Below the pieces are notes generated by a model that was not told the DNA's origin, ran no database searches, and saw nothing but the letters and a program-made list of their open reading frames with translations. The position numbers and the translations under genes are program-made. Of a stretch of DNA of 64,000 nucleotides, positions 1 to 8,438 are shown piece after piece. How positions within the stretch are numbered: position 1 is the first letter of the stretch; every line of letters starts with the position of its first letter. Source of the DNA: Acidimicrobiia bacterium (GTDB lineage: Bacteria; Acidobacteriota; Vicinamibacteria; Vicinamibacterales; CAVVIG01); NCBI GenBank assembly GCA_016871175.1, contig VFZL01000010.1:1-64000 (forward strand), given 5' to 3'.

Positions 1-116
1 CCCTTCCCTCGCTGCTTGGTGCAGCGAGTGTCTGCGCCGAAGGGGTCAGCTCAGAGCGGCCAGCATTTCCGGAAAAGGAACGGTCAGAATTTACGGAACC
101 CGCAAGGCAGTCGACA
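1..116. mobile_element. Probable terminal region of an IS21-family element (edge of window)
   Basis: Two direct repeats sit 24 bp apart: CGGCCAGCATTTCCGGAA at 57-74 and CGGTCAGAATTTACGGAA at 81-98, identical at 15 of 18 positions. Multiple short subterminal repeats of the form GGTCA-N-TTT-CGGAA are characteristic of IS21-family ends, where IstA binds. A possible boundary is the 'GACA' near 113-116, fitting the TGT...ACA ends of that family. The istA/istB genes would lie to the left, outside the window. The family call is from pattern memory only; no transposase is visible here. Confidence 0.4.
8..28. other. Short perfect hairpin near window start
   Basis: Bases 8-15 (CTCGCTGC) and 21-28 (GCAGCGAG) form a perfect 8-bp stem with a 5-base loop. 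No T-run follows, so it is not a typical intrinsic terminator. It lies inside the probable IS21-type terminal region and may belong to that element. Confidence 0.4.
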
Positions 117-327
117 AGTGCGTGTGACCTAAGGGGACTCGGCTCCTCCCGATCTGGTCGGAAGGCCCGACTCGTTTGTGGCGGGCGACTGGGCGCCAAT
201 CTTGCTACATCAGTGTTCACAAATCGCGCAGCCCAACAGCCCTCGGTTCGCCGACCCGGACAATCGCGGCTCAGGGCCTGGCCGCGACAGTCAGCGATCA
301 GAGCGCGGCAGGCAGAAAGAAGGTCTT

Positions 328-528
328 GTGGAAGTCCGATCGACCGTGCGGGATGCTGAAGCCAGAATCCAGATCGAGTACGTAGAGGTGCCCCACTTGA
401 AGTTGACGTCGCGGCAAGTCCAGCGACTGTGGAATCTCTCAACCGAGGCCTGCGAGGCCGCGCTCTCAACGCTCCTGCACAAACGATTTCTCACGCAGGC
501 GGCCGACGGCACGTACGTCCGGTGTTAG
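328..528 (+). CDS. Small winged-helix-like protein
   Basis: The open frame runs from 178, but only the last part looks coding, so the GTG at 328 (or 346) is preferred over the ATG at 178. The product is about 66 residues. Its C-terminal half (LTSRQVQRLWNLSTEACEAA then LLHKRFL) reads as a helix-turn-helix or winged-helix segment, of the sort seen in short acidobacterial proteins that end in a 'FL-x-R/T-x-DG-x-Y/F-VR' strand. It is followed three bases after its stop by a small zinc-ribbon gene, so the two may be co-transcribed. Specific function is unknown. Confidence 0.5.
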   Translation: MEVRSTVRDAEARIQIEYVEVPHLKLTSRQVQRLWNLSTEACEAALSTLLHKRFLTQAADGTYVRC

Positions 529-530
529 AC

Positions 531-755
531 ATGGCCCCTCCTCCGCAGACACGCCGAGGCGAACACACGCGTCGGCCATTCCCTCCGACCTGCCCGAGGT
601 GCCACGACCGGCACTTCGTTCGACAAGAGCGCCTGACGAGCAGCGACTGCACCGCGACGATGGACTTCTGGCTCTGTGCGTCCTGCCTCAGCTTGTGGCC
701 CGTCCAGGCCACCACAGGTGAAGACGCATCCACGCTCGGCGACGAGCCACCGTAG
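531..755 (+). CDS. Small zinc-ribbon protein
   Basis: This 74-residue protein starts at the ATG at 531, directly after the stop of the upstream small gene. It has two CxxC knuckles, CPRC near residue 18 and CASC near residue 48, spaced as in a zinc ribbon. There is no signal peptide or membrane segment. It may be a nucleic-acid or protein-interaction module. The frame is open further upstream, but that part overlaps the previous gene and has no matching character. Function is unknown. Confidence 0.5.
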   Translation: MAPPPQTRRGEHTRRPFPPTCPRCHDRHFVRQERLTSSDCTATMDFWLCASCLSLWPVQATTGEDASTLGDEPP

Positions 756-828
756 CACGCATGCCGGTCCGGAGAAGGCGATCACGTCCGATCGCGCAGC
801 GTGACGCACAGGATAGGTGGAGTGAGGG

Positions 829-1092
829 ATGGCGACGAAAAAGGCACGTCCGTCGGCAGAACAGCAACCCTCGGTCGAGACAGGCCCAGCGCCTAAACGG
901 CGTCCGGCTGCGTTCGCGACGCGAGCAAAGCGCAAATCCACGTCCGGAGCGTGCCCGACCGCCGTCTCCATCGAACACATCCGCCTTCGAGCGTACTATC
1001 TTTCGCTCGAGCGGAATGAATCTGCAGGCGACGCCGTGGCCGACTGGCTCACCGCGGAGCGAGAGCTGACCGCGGCGGCCAACGAACGGTAG
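829..1092 (+). CDS. DUF2934-like small protein
   Basis: The product has 87 residues. The first 45 are basic and low in complexity (K/R/P/A-rich). The rest carries the DUF2934 pattern, an 'IRLRAY' start followed by a tryptophan-centred 'DWLTAEREL' end. DUF2934 proteins are short and widespread in proteobacteria and acidobacteria; their role is not established. A GGAGTGAGGG ribosome-binding region directly precedes the ATG, and the gene ends with TAG. Confidence 0.65.
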   Translation: MATKKARPSAEQQPSVETGPAPKRRPAAFATRAKRKSTSGACPTAVSIEHIRLRAYYLSLERNESAGDAVADWLTAERELTAAANER

Positions 1093-1239
1093 CGCGTCGT
1101 CCGGAGAGCCACTCGGCCCCACGGTGCGGCATCCCGGCCGCGCCCGACATCACGCCGCAGACGCGCGTCGTCGACGGCGTGCCGACAACTGGAGGCTCGT
1201 ACGGGATGTCTCCGCGCAGGCGTCCTCGGGCCGCGGCAC

Positions 1240-1638
1240 TCACTCCGCTGGCCGTGTCGGAGGCTTGCCCTTCTCTTTGATCATGAACACGAGAATCTTT
1301 GCAGGCGCTGTCTGACTGGCGTTCTTGGACGTCGAGTGCACGTCGGTCGGATTCTCGTAGAACGTCTGCCCCGGCCCTAGCGTGACCGCCTGCCCGCCAG
1401 CCACCTGCATGACGACGGAGCCCTCGAGCACGTAGACGAATGTGTGGGCGTCATGCCGATGGGGTGGGGACGCAACGGCTGGCGGATAGACGACGGTCGA
1501 GACAACGACCTCCTTACCGGCGAACTCGGGCAGGTCCTTGCTGAGGACCGGTGTGGCCACCGTCTGGGCGCGGGCCAACGACGCAACGAACGCGATCATT
1601 AGGCAGGCGGTGATTGCATAGCGGCATTTCGTGTTCAT
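1240..1638 (-). CDS. Secreted cupin-domain protein
   Basis: This 132-residue protein has an N-terminal signal peptide (about residues 1-24, ending ARA before QT). A single RmlC-like cupin barrel follows. The first cupin motif is visible as H60, H62 and H65 with E72 (PPHRHDAHTFVYVLEG), and the second as a glycine-rich turn followed by 'TDVH'. Such proteins bind a divalent metal and are exported. The substrate cannot be told. The gene stands alone and is divergent from the vWA gene downstream of 2087. Confidence 0.75.
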   Translation of the reverse strand: MNTKCRYAITACLMIAFVASLARAQTVATPVLSKDLPEFAGKEVVVSTVVYPPAVASPPHRHDAHTFVYVLEGSVVMQVAGGQAVTLGPGQTFYENPTDVHSTSKNASQTAPAKILVFMIKEKGKPPTRPAE

Positions 1639-2086
1639 GGCAGCCTTCTTGTCCTACATCAGTTGTGTGGACCAACCCACCAGTTGCCAAACTCGACGAC
1701 CAGGTCGCGCGCATCTGCTCGACCGCGATTGTCCGCAACTCGAATCGTGCTCACGGTAGGCGTGGACGGTCGCGCTGGACTCCAGAGGGATTGTCTCATG
1801 GCCCGCCGACCGGCGAAGCCCGTAGCCGACGCCACGAAGTTTCAGTGTATCGGCCGGGGTTCAGATCTGTCGGCAGACGTGCGCAGGACGGGTGCCGCGT
1901 GCAAGCCGCGAGGGGTCATTCCGTTCTACTCCTGAAGGCGCTCACTCGAGCCCGTACGCGCCTGCACGGTGGACTGCCCGTCACGGCCAAACGCTGGGCC
2001 ACGGTGTCTAAGCAGCTGACGACGCTGGATGGGGGGCCCCCATCGCGGGTGACGACCAATCGTCTGTGCCTGACAAGGAGGGACCC
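1639..2086. other. Intergenic region, no firm gene
   Basis: These 448 bases separate the divergent cupin and vWA genes and presumably hold both promoters. One possible tiny ORF (ATG at 1798 to the stop ending at 1935, 45 residues, basic with two cysteines) has no strong ribosome-binding site or recognisable family. I see no repeat or RNA gene. Confidence 0.4.
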
Positions 2087-3766
2087 ATGTACGCGCGTCT
2101 CTATGCTGGTTTCCTGTTCCTGGTTCTGGCGGGGTGTTCTGCGCACTGGACCGTCCCAGCCCCACATGCCGACTCTGCACCGCGAGCCGTGAATCTGCCC
2201 GAGACGGAAGCATCGCACCCCCCCGCGCCTTCAGAGACCCCTCCCGCTCTGTTGGCGATTGAAGCCCCCCTCGAAACGCTCGGCGGCCGAATCGGCGGAG
2301 CGGCGCCCAACGCGTCTGATGCCAGCGCCGGCGCGCGCGTCGATCGGGAGTCCTACCAGTATCTAGATGAGAATCCGTTCCGCCGCGTGGCCACCAACCC
2401 GCTGTCCACGTTCTCGATCGACGTCGACACCGCGTCGTACGCGAACGTCCGTCGGTTTCTCAACGGCGGCATGCTTCCGCCGCCTGGCGCCGTCCGCATC
2501 GAGGAGCTGGTCAACTACTTCCGCTTCTCGTATCCGCAGCCGGTCGACGGCCAACCGTTCTCGGTGGCGACTGAGCTCGCCCCCTGTCCGTGGAATCCGA
2601 AACACCTCCTGGCGCTGATTGGACTCCAGGGCCGCGAGATCGCGGATCACGCGCTGCCTCCGCGAAACCTCGTGTTCCTCGTTGATGTCTCTGGATCGAT
2701 GATGTCGTCAGACAAGCTCCCTCTCGTCCAAAATGCGCTGCGTCTGCTCGCGCGTTCGCTGACGTCACGCGACCGTGTGGCGATCGTCGTCTAAGCCGGC
2801 AGCAGCGGGCTCGTACTGCCATCGACGCCAGGGGATCGGCAGGTTGACATCGATCGCGCGATCGCGCGGCTAGAAGCGGCTGGATCGACCAATGGCGGCG
2901 AAGGCATCCAACTCGCCTACCGTGTCGCGCGCGTGCACTTCGACAGCGCTGGCGTGAATCGCGTGATCCTGGCCACCGATGGCGATTTCAACGTCGGCGT
3001 CACCAGTCAGGACGCGCTCGTGCGGCTCATCGAGCAGGAACGCGCCAGCGGCGTGTTTCTGTCGGTCCTCGGTGTCGGCACCGGCAACCTGCAGGATTCG
3101 ACGATGGAGGCGCTGGCGGACAAAGGAAACGGCAACTACGCCTATCTCGATTCCTTGCACGAGGCACGGAAGGTGCTCATCCGCGAAGCCGGCAGCACGC
3201 TCGTGACCATCGCCAAGGACGTGAAGATTCAGGTGGAGTTCAATCCCAAAGCCGTGAGCGGCTACCGACTGATCGGATACGAGAACCGGATGCTCCACGC
3301 GCAGGACTTCAACGACGACAAGAAGGATGCCGGAGAGATCGGGGCCGGCCACTCCGTCACGGCCTTGTATGAGATCGTGCCCGCGGGTCTCGACGTGGAC
3401 GTCCCACCCGTCGACTCGCTCAAATACCAAACGCCGACGAGCCCGCTTGGCAACACCTCAGCCGGCGAGCTCCTCACGGTGAAGCTGCGCTACAAGGCGC
3501 CTGACGGCGACAAGAGCCGCCTGATCGCCGTCCCGGTGCGAAACCGGCCCCGAGAACTCGAATCCAATCTTGGATTCGCGTCAGCCGTCGCCGAAGTCGG
3601 CCTCCTGCTCCGGGAGTCTGCGCACGCGTCCGGAGCCCGGTTCGAGTCCGCTATCGCTCGCGCGCGTCGGTTCCGAGGGAGCGATGAGCACGGCGATCGC
3701 GCAGAGTTCATCGGGCTGGCAGAGCTGGCCTCCAATTACCGGATGGCCATCACCGCACGCCGGTGA
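2087..3766 (+). pseudogene. vWA-domain lipoprotein (YfbK type), interrupted by an in-frame TAA
   Basis: The start is the ATG at 2087, preceded by AAGGAGGG. The N-terminus is a lipoprotein signal with lipobox L-A-G-C17. The YfbK N-terminal domain follows (NPLSTFSIDVDTASYANVRR), then a von Willebrand factor A domain with an intact MIDAS motif DVSGS at about residues 200-204, and a C-terminal DUF3520-like part. The frame is open to 3766 except for one TAA at 2792-2794 (codon 236), where the protein reads IVV-stop-AGSSGLVLP. Relatives usually have tyrosine there. Homology continues in the same frame on both sides, so this is a single substitution, either a recent nonsense mutation or a base-call error. 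Confidence 0.8.
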
Positions 3767-3782
3767 ACGACTGCCGCGGCGC

Positions 3783-5087
3783 TCAGGCCGATGCCACTGG
3801 TGAAGCGGCCGTCACGATCTCGCCGCCGGTGACACGGCCTCCGCCAGCGCGCTTGCCTTGGTACAGGCGCTGGTCGGCCAGCGCGATGAGGTCCCCGACC
3901 GAGTTCGCCTCGGTGGGATACGTGGCAATCCCGATCGTCACGCCCACGTCACCCCAGGGCAGGGGCGGATCCAGGGCGCGGGACCGCACACGCAGCCGTT
4001 GGATGAGCCGCTCGGCGAACACCCGGGCCGCGCGACCATACGCCGCTGTCAGCACGACGATGAACTCGTCGCCGCCGTACCGGCAGGCCATGTCAGAAAC
4101 GCGGACCATCTCGCTCAGCGTCTCCGCGATGACGCGCAACAAGCGGTCGCCCTCCGGATGGCCATACCGGTCGTTGGCCTGCTTCAGGCCATCGGCGTCG
4201 ATCACGACGAGACTCGTTGGCCTGCCGCTCCGCTTCGCGTGGGCGATCTGCTTCGGGATGTACTCGTCACAGTAGCCGCGGTTGAACAACCCCGTGAGCT
4301 TGTCGCGAATGGCCTCAGCACGCGCGGCCTCGTAGCGCTGCCGGTACGTCAGCAGTGCGAACACGTCGGTCACCGCTCCCTGGGCGGCCGGATCGCGTCC
4401 AGGGACCTCGACCAGCCGCGCGTACCCAAAGAGCAGCCCCGCGTAGAACGTAGCGACGATCGCCTTGCCCACGAACCCCTGCACCATCACCTCGAGCACG
4501 TTGCCCTGGCCCAAGAACGCGCCCGTCGCGAACAGCACGCTGTCGAGCGCCATGATGAGGATGAGCGTCGCCAGTACCGGGAGGAACAACGCCTGTCCGA
4601 ACCGTCGACTGATGGCTTCAAGGATCACGATCAGCGCGACAATGTCGACAAACAGTGCCAGCGTCCCAGCGAGGACGATGCGCGAGTTCTGCTGAAAGAG
4701 GGCGGGCGGCAGATCGAGCAGATTGCGCTGATGATCCAGCCTCAAGTGCTGCGCCGCCAACGTCGAGATCGCGAAGAGGACGAGATTCGAGATGACGAGA
4801 CTGTACGCGAGCGTTCGCGTTCCGTTTGCGTCGCCCTCCACGTAGATCAACAAGACGGCAAAAATCGTCGCCGGAAAGAGCGCCGCAGAGCCAGGGCTGA
4901 CCCAGACGTTGGGCAGGATTTCGACGTACACGGACGCGGCCAAGACGACCTGCAAGTACTGAATCGCCCCGATTGCCACGAACAGCGAGTTGAGCCCGAT
5001 GTAGCGCCTCAGCCAGAAGAGGAGCAGGACGAGGCCTCCCACCAGCGTGGCATCGCCGATCAGAATCGCCAGTTGCGACATGAGCAT
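3783..5087 (-). CDS. Membrane-bound diguanylate cyclase (GGDEF)
   Basis: The enzyme makes cyclic di-GMP from two GTP. The N-terminal half has about seven hydrophobic segments (residues 5-240), suggesting an integral membrane sensor. A GGDEF domain follows, with DKLTGLFNRGYCDEY and the catalytic motif GGDEF at about 338-342. The allosteric I-site RxxD (RVSD) lies exactly five residues upstream of it, so product inhibition is expected. The ATG at 5087 is chosen over an in-frame start at 5198 because the extra 37 residues are Arg/Pro-rich and unlike a membrane N-terminus. There is no EAL domain. The protein is convergent with the broken vWA gene. Confidence 0.88.
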   Translation of the reverse strand: MLMSQLAILIGDATLVGGLVLLLFWLRRYIGLNSLFVAIGAIQYLQVVLAASVYVEILPNVWVSPGSAALFPATIFAVLLIYVEGDANGTRTLAYSLVISNLVLFAISTLAAQHLRLDHQRNLLDLPPALFQQNSRIVLAGTLALFVDIVALIVILEAISRRFGQALFLPVLATLILIMALDSVLFATGAFLGQGNVLEVMVQGFVGKAIVATFYAGLLFGYARLVEVPGRDPAAQGAVTDVFALLTYRQRYEAARAEAIRDKLTGLFNRGYCDEYIPKQIAHAKRSGRPTSLVVIDADGLKQANDRYGHPEGDRLLRVIAETLSEMVRVSDMACRYGGDEFIVVLTAAYGRAARVFAERLIQRLRVRSRALDPPLPWGDVGVTIGIATYPTEANSVGDLIALADQRLYQGKRAGGGRVTGGEIVTAASPVASA

Positions 5088-5219
5088 CAGTCGGTGCCCA
5101 GGCTTGAGCCCGTGACGCCAACCAGACGACGGGAAAGGGACAGGCCGGCAAGGTGGTGCGCCACGACCATCGAGGCTGCACGGCCGGGCGGGCGTCAATC
5201 AGGATGTCGGCTCGATTTC

Positions 5220-5578
5220 TTAGAACGTGTAGTCCAAGCCGGCGACGAGTGACACGCCGCTGCGCAAACCTGCGTGCGCAATCGGCATCAACAGGTGTGC
5301 GGAAACGATCAGATTCCCGTTGACTCTCACGACCGCACCGATGCCGGTGATCAGGGCGCGAACAGGTGCCCGGTGGGGTGACACGGTGTAGCTCGCGGGG
5401 CTGAGACGTGAATTGTGTCGCCGTCCGCGTGATCGAGGCCGTCGAGCGTGGTGTACGACCGGTGGGCGTCGTTCATGCCAACCACGAAGCGACCCGCGCC
5501 GACGTCGCCGCGCGCTCCGCATAGGCTGGATCGAAGGTCTTGGTCGTTCGATTGAACGTGGCAAGCGCAGGGTCAGCG
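5220..5578 (-). pseudogene. Decayed outer-membrane protein C-terminus
   Basis: The last 45 residues (from ALITGIGAVVRVNG to the terminal GLDYTF) read like the final beta-strands of an outer-membrane protein, including an aromatic C-terminus. Upstream, plausible coding segments appear in two other frames: DVGAGRFVVGMNDAH at about 5482-5438, and TFDPAYAERAA before that. This suggests a gene broken by at least two frameshifts, with its front end missing. The stretch directly follows the TPR-like gene that ends at 5573. The assignment rests on composition and frame-hopping only. Confidence 0.35.
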
Positions 5579-6895
5579 CCGGGTGACAATCACCCAAGCG
5601 CCATCGCGCTTCTCCAAGGTGAAGATGACCGGTCGCTCGTCGCGCCGCGGGGTAGACTTGCCGACCTGTCCGACTGCCGATGACACCCACGTCCCAGACA
5701 CCGACGCCGCGTTGCCCGAGACCGCGACTGCGACGCCCCGAAGCTCCACTCGTTGCGACCGCAGGGAACGGAACGCGCGGCGCAGCGCTGCGTCGTTGAT
5801 ACCGGGGAAGACGGCCTTGACGGCGTCGACGTCGAGCCCCGAGTACGCTGAGGCATAGGCTCGGACCACGTCGCGCACGGCACGCTCCTCATCGGCCGGC
5901 ATCGGCCTCGACGGTGCGTCCACGGCGGCAACGGTGGGTTCCGTCGCGGGCGCGGCGGGAGCCGGGGCCACGCGCGCGCTGACCGGCTCTCTGGCAACGA
6001 GGCCGTCGTCGGAGGGCAGCGCCGGTGGGGCACTCGGGGGCCGAGTGGCTTCGGGATTGTCCGGGCGGGTCTCAAGAGCGCTGGACGCGGTGGACCTCAC
6101 GGCGCTCGCCGGCGGCGCCGGCTTAGGCGACGTTCTGGTCGGGACGGCGGGGGGCACGCTGGCGGTCAGCTCCGCGGAGGGCACTCCGAGTATCGCCCAG
6201 AGGCTCACCGCTCCCAGGGCGAGCGCCAACAGCGCGACGGCACCCGCCGCCGGCGACCACGAGCCGTGCCGATTAGTGAGGCCGCTCGGTGACTGCGTCG
6301 CTCGTGGAGACACCGACGAACCGGCTCTGGGGGTCGCAGGTGGACGGCGCTCGGGCGGCGGTATCGAGCGCGCCTCTGCGGCTGACGGGCGTGGCGGCGC
6401 CGGATGGCGTAGGTACAGATCTGTCGACGGCTCGGGCGCCGCTGAGCGAGCGGGCGTCTCCGAGGGCGTGGAACGTGCGCGAACGCTGCGGTCCGCGGCG
6501 ATCTCTGCCTCGGTTCGAAACGCGAGCTCAGGCTCCGACTGCGCGAGGAGCTTGGCTTCGCTCGGGAATGCGCCGAGTTCAAGGTTCGGCCCAGGCACAC
6601 GAGCTTGAGGGTCCGCTGCGTATGTCGGCTGCGGGGATGGCAGGTCGGCAACGTCATCAACGGGCGCTTCTCGACCGCCCTGCCACGAGCGGATTCGTTC
6701 AATGAGCTGTGCTGCGACGTCGTTGTCGGGATCGAGGATGAGCACCTCCTCGCACGACGCAATCGCCGTGCCGATGTCGCCGACACTGACGGCACGCTCA
6801 GCCTCCGATAGGAACAAGGCTAAATGCCGGGCTCGACGCCGTGCGACGGCTTGGCGGTCGACGCTCCGAAGCTGCAGATCAGATGGCGCGCTCAT
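5573..6895 (-). CDS. TPR-like membrane protein with C-terminal nuclear-transport-factor-2-like domain
   Basis: This 440-residue protein was not matched to a named family. Residues about 20-70 form a TPR-like helical pair (AERAVSVGDIGTAIASCEEV then LDPDNDVAAQLIERI). A long Pro/Ala/Ser/Arg-rich linker follows, then one transmembrane segment near residues 215-235 (AGAVALLALALGAVSLWAIL), and a second low-complexity Pro/Ala linker. The last 100 residues (RDVVRAYASAYSGLDVDAVK to AWVIVTRR) resemble an SnoaL/NTF2-like fold. The layout suggests cytoplasmic TPR, a membrane anchor and a periplasmic sensor or binding domain. Confidence 0.65.
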   Translation of the reverse strand: MSAPSDLQLRSVDRQAVARRRARHLALFLSEAERAVSVGDIGTAIASCEEVLILDPDNDVAAQLIERIRSWQGGREAPVDDVADLPSPQPTYAADPQARVPGPNLELGAFPSEAKLLAQSEPELAFRTEAEIAADRSVRARSTPSETPARSAAPEPSTDLYLRHPAPPRPSAAEARSIPPPERRPPATPRAGSSVSPRATQSPSGLTNRHGSWSPAAGAVALLALALGAVSLWAILGVPSAELTASVPPAVPTRTSPKPAPPASAVRSTASSALETRPDNPEATRPPSAPPALPSDDGLVAREPVSARVAPAPAAPATEPTVAAVDAPSRPMPADEERAVRDVVRAYASAYSGLDVDAVKAVFPGINDAALRRAFRSLRSQRVELRGVAVAVSGNAASVSGTWVSSAVGQVGKSTPRRDERPVIFTLEKRDGAWVIVTRR

Positions 6896-6996
6896 GCCCC
6901 AACGTCACTCGGGTACGGGGACGTTGATGGTAGCACCGGCCACCACTCTGTGTGAAACGGGGCCTCCGTGCGGCACAAAGTGGCCGACACACGAAT

Positions 6997-7026
6997 CTGA
7001 CAGAGGTCCCGAGGTGGGCGTATACT
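6997..7026 (+). promoter_or_regulatory. Predicted sigma70 promoter for the heme/copper gene
   Basis: A -35 CTGACA (6997-7002) and a -10 TATACT (7021-7026) each match the consensus at five of six positions, with an 18-bp spacer. They lie about 60 bp upstream of the ATG at 7088. An AGGAGG ribosome-binding site at 7077-7082 precedes that start. Confidence 0.55.
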
Positions 7027-7087
7027 GCTCGGGTTGGCGCCATCGGATGCGCCCAGGCGACTGCTGCGCGTGTAACAGGAGGACTTC

Positions 7088-8380
7088 ATGATGCGTCTGA
7101 CGGCCCGAACCCCCGGCGTCCTGGAGCTGGTCATGGCTTCGTTCGCGCTCTCGAGCGCCGCCGCGGCTGAGGCGGCCGGCGGCCCGCCCACATTCAGCAA
7201 GGACGTAGCACCCATTCTCTATTCCCGCTGCGCAGAGTGCCACCGCCCGAGCGGCATGGCGCCGATGTCCCTCGTGTCGTACGAGGATGCGCGGCCGTGG
7301 GCGCGGGCGATGAAGCGCCGGACGAGCGCCCGCGAGATGCCGCCGTGGGGCGCAGACCCCGCCATCGGGAAATGGGCCAACGATCCAAGCCTGACCAAGA
7401 CGCAGATCGAGACGATCGCTGCGTGGGTCGACGCGGGCGCGCCGGAGGGTAACCGCGCCGACCTGCCGAAGCTGCCTGAGTTCACCGAAGGGTGGACGAT
7501 TGGCAAGCCAGACATCGTGTTGAAGATGCCGGCACCGTTCCGAGTCCCCGCCGACGGCACCGTGCCCTACACCTACATCACGATTCCGACCAACTTCCAG
7601 GAGGATGTCTGGATCCGGGGCGTAGAACTGCGTCCCACCGATCGCCGCGTCGTGCATCACATCATCAGCGACCTCGTGGAGGGCAACGGGAAACCGTTCG
7701 ATGTGACGCCCCGACTGACGCGCGACCGGTCGCTCAAGGAGATCCCGAGCGGACTTGGAGCAGGCCTCGTGCCCGGGCGGCTCTACGAGGCGTTTGACGA
7801 GGGTATCGTGCGAAAGATCCCGGCCGGATCGGCGATCGTGCTGCAGATGCACTACACGACGATCGGACAGCCCGTAACCGACCAGACGGAGGTTGGCCTG
7901 CTGCTCGCGAAGGAACCGCCAAAGGCGACTACGAGGGTCGTCGCGGGTGGGCAGATCCCGAACTTCACGTTCGTCATTCCTCCTGGGGCCGACAATCACG
8001 AGGTGACGGCAAGGAAGACGTTCGACAAAGACACCCACCTCGCGAATCTCTATCCGCACATGCACATCCGCGGGAAGGACGTGAAGTACACGCTTCAGTA
8101 CCCAGACGGTCGGGAAGAGGTACTCCTGAGCGTACCGAAGTACGACTTCAACTGGCAGATGCGGTACAAGTTCGCGGAGCCGAAGTTCGTGCCGCAGGGC
8201 TCAACACTCGTTGTCACGGCGCACTACGACAACTCCCGCGCGAATCGCTTCAATCCGGATCCGACCGCGACGGTACGTTGGGGCGATCAGACGTGGGAGG
8301 AGATGCTGATCGGCTATTACGGCACGATCGAGACACGTGGCGCCACAGGGCCCAACCGCACAACAGGCGGGGGCAACTAG
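7088..8380 (+). CDS. Secreted c-type heme protein fused to a copper-monooxygenase-like (PHM/DBH) domain
   Basis: The protein has 430 residues with a signal peptide (about 1-30). An N-terminal cytochrome c-like domain carries heme motif C48-A-E-C51-H52. The remainder resembles the two-domain copper type II ascorbate-dependent monooxygenase fold. Candidate copper ligands are H190-H191 (VVHHIISD), H255 (LQMHYTT), H324/H326 (YPHMHIRG), H379 and M406 (EEMLIGYY). In peptidylglycine monooxygenase the matching ligands are a His pair, a His-x-His and a Met. The substrate is unknown. A periplasmic oxidation fed by, or feeding, a c-type electron carrier is inferred. AGGAGG precedes the ATG. The PQQ-type gene follows 58 bp downstream, probably in the same transcript. 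Confidence 0.8.
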   Translation: MMRLTARTPGVLELVMASFALSSAAAAEAAGGPPTFSKDVAPILYSRCAECHRPSGMAPMSLVSYEDARPWARAMKRRTSAREMPPWGADPAIGKWANDPSLTKTQIETIAAWVDAGAPEGNRADLPKLPEFTEGWTIGKPDIVLKMPAPFRVPADGTVPYTYITIPTNFQEDVWIRGVELRPTDRRVVHHIISDLVEGNGKPFDVTPRLTRDRSLKEIPSGLGAGLVPGRLYEAFDEGIVRKIPAGSAIVLQMHYTTIGQPVTDQTEVGLLLAKEPPKATTRVVAGGQIPNFTFVIPPGADNHEVTARKTFDKDTHLANLYPHMHIRGKDVKYTLQYPDGREEVLLSVPKYDFNWQMRYKFAEPKFVPQGSTLVVTAHYDNSRANRFNPDPTATVRWGDQTWEEMLIGYYGTIETRGATGPNRTTGGGN

Positions 8381-8438
8381 ACCCTCCGCCGTGCTCAGGG
8401 TTGCCCGCGTTCGGGGTGAAGCCGCGACACGGTGCCAC

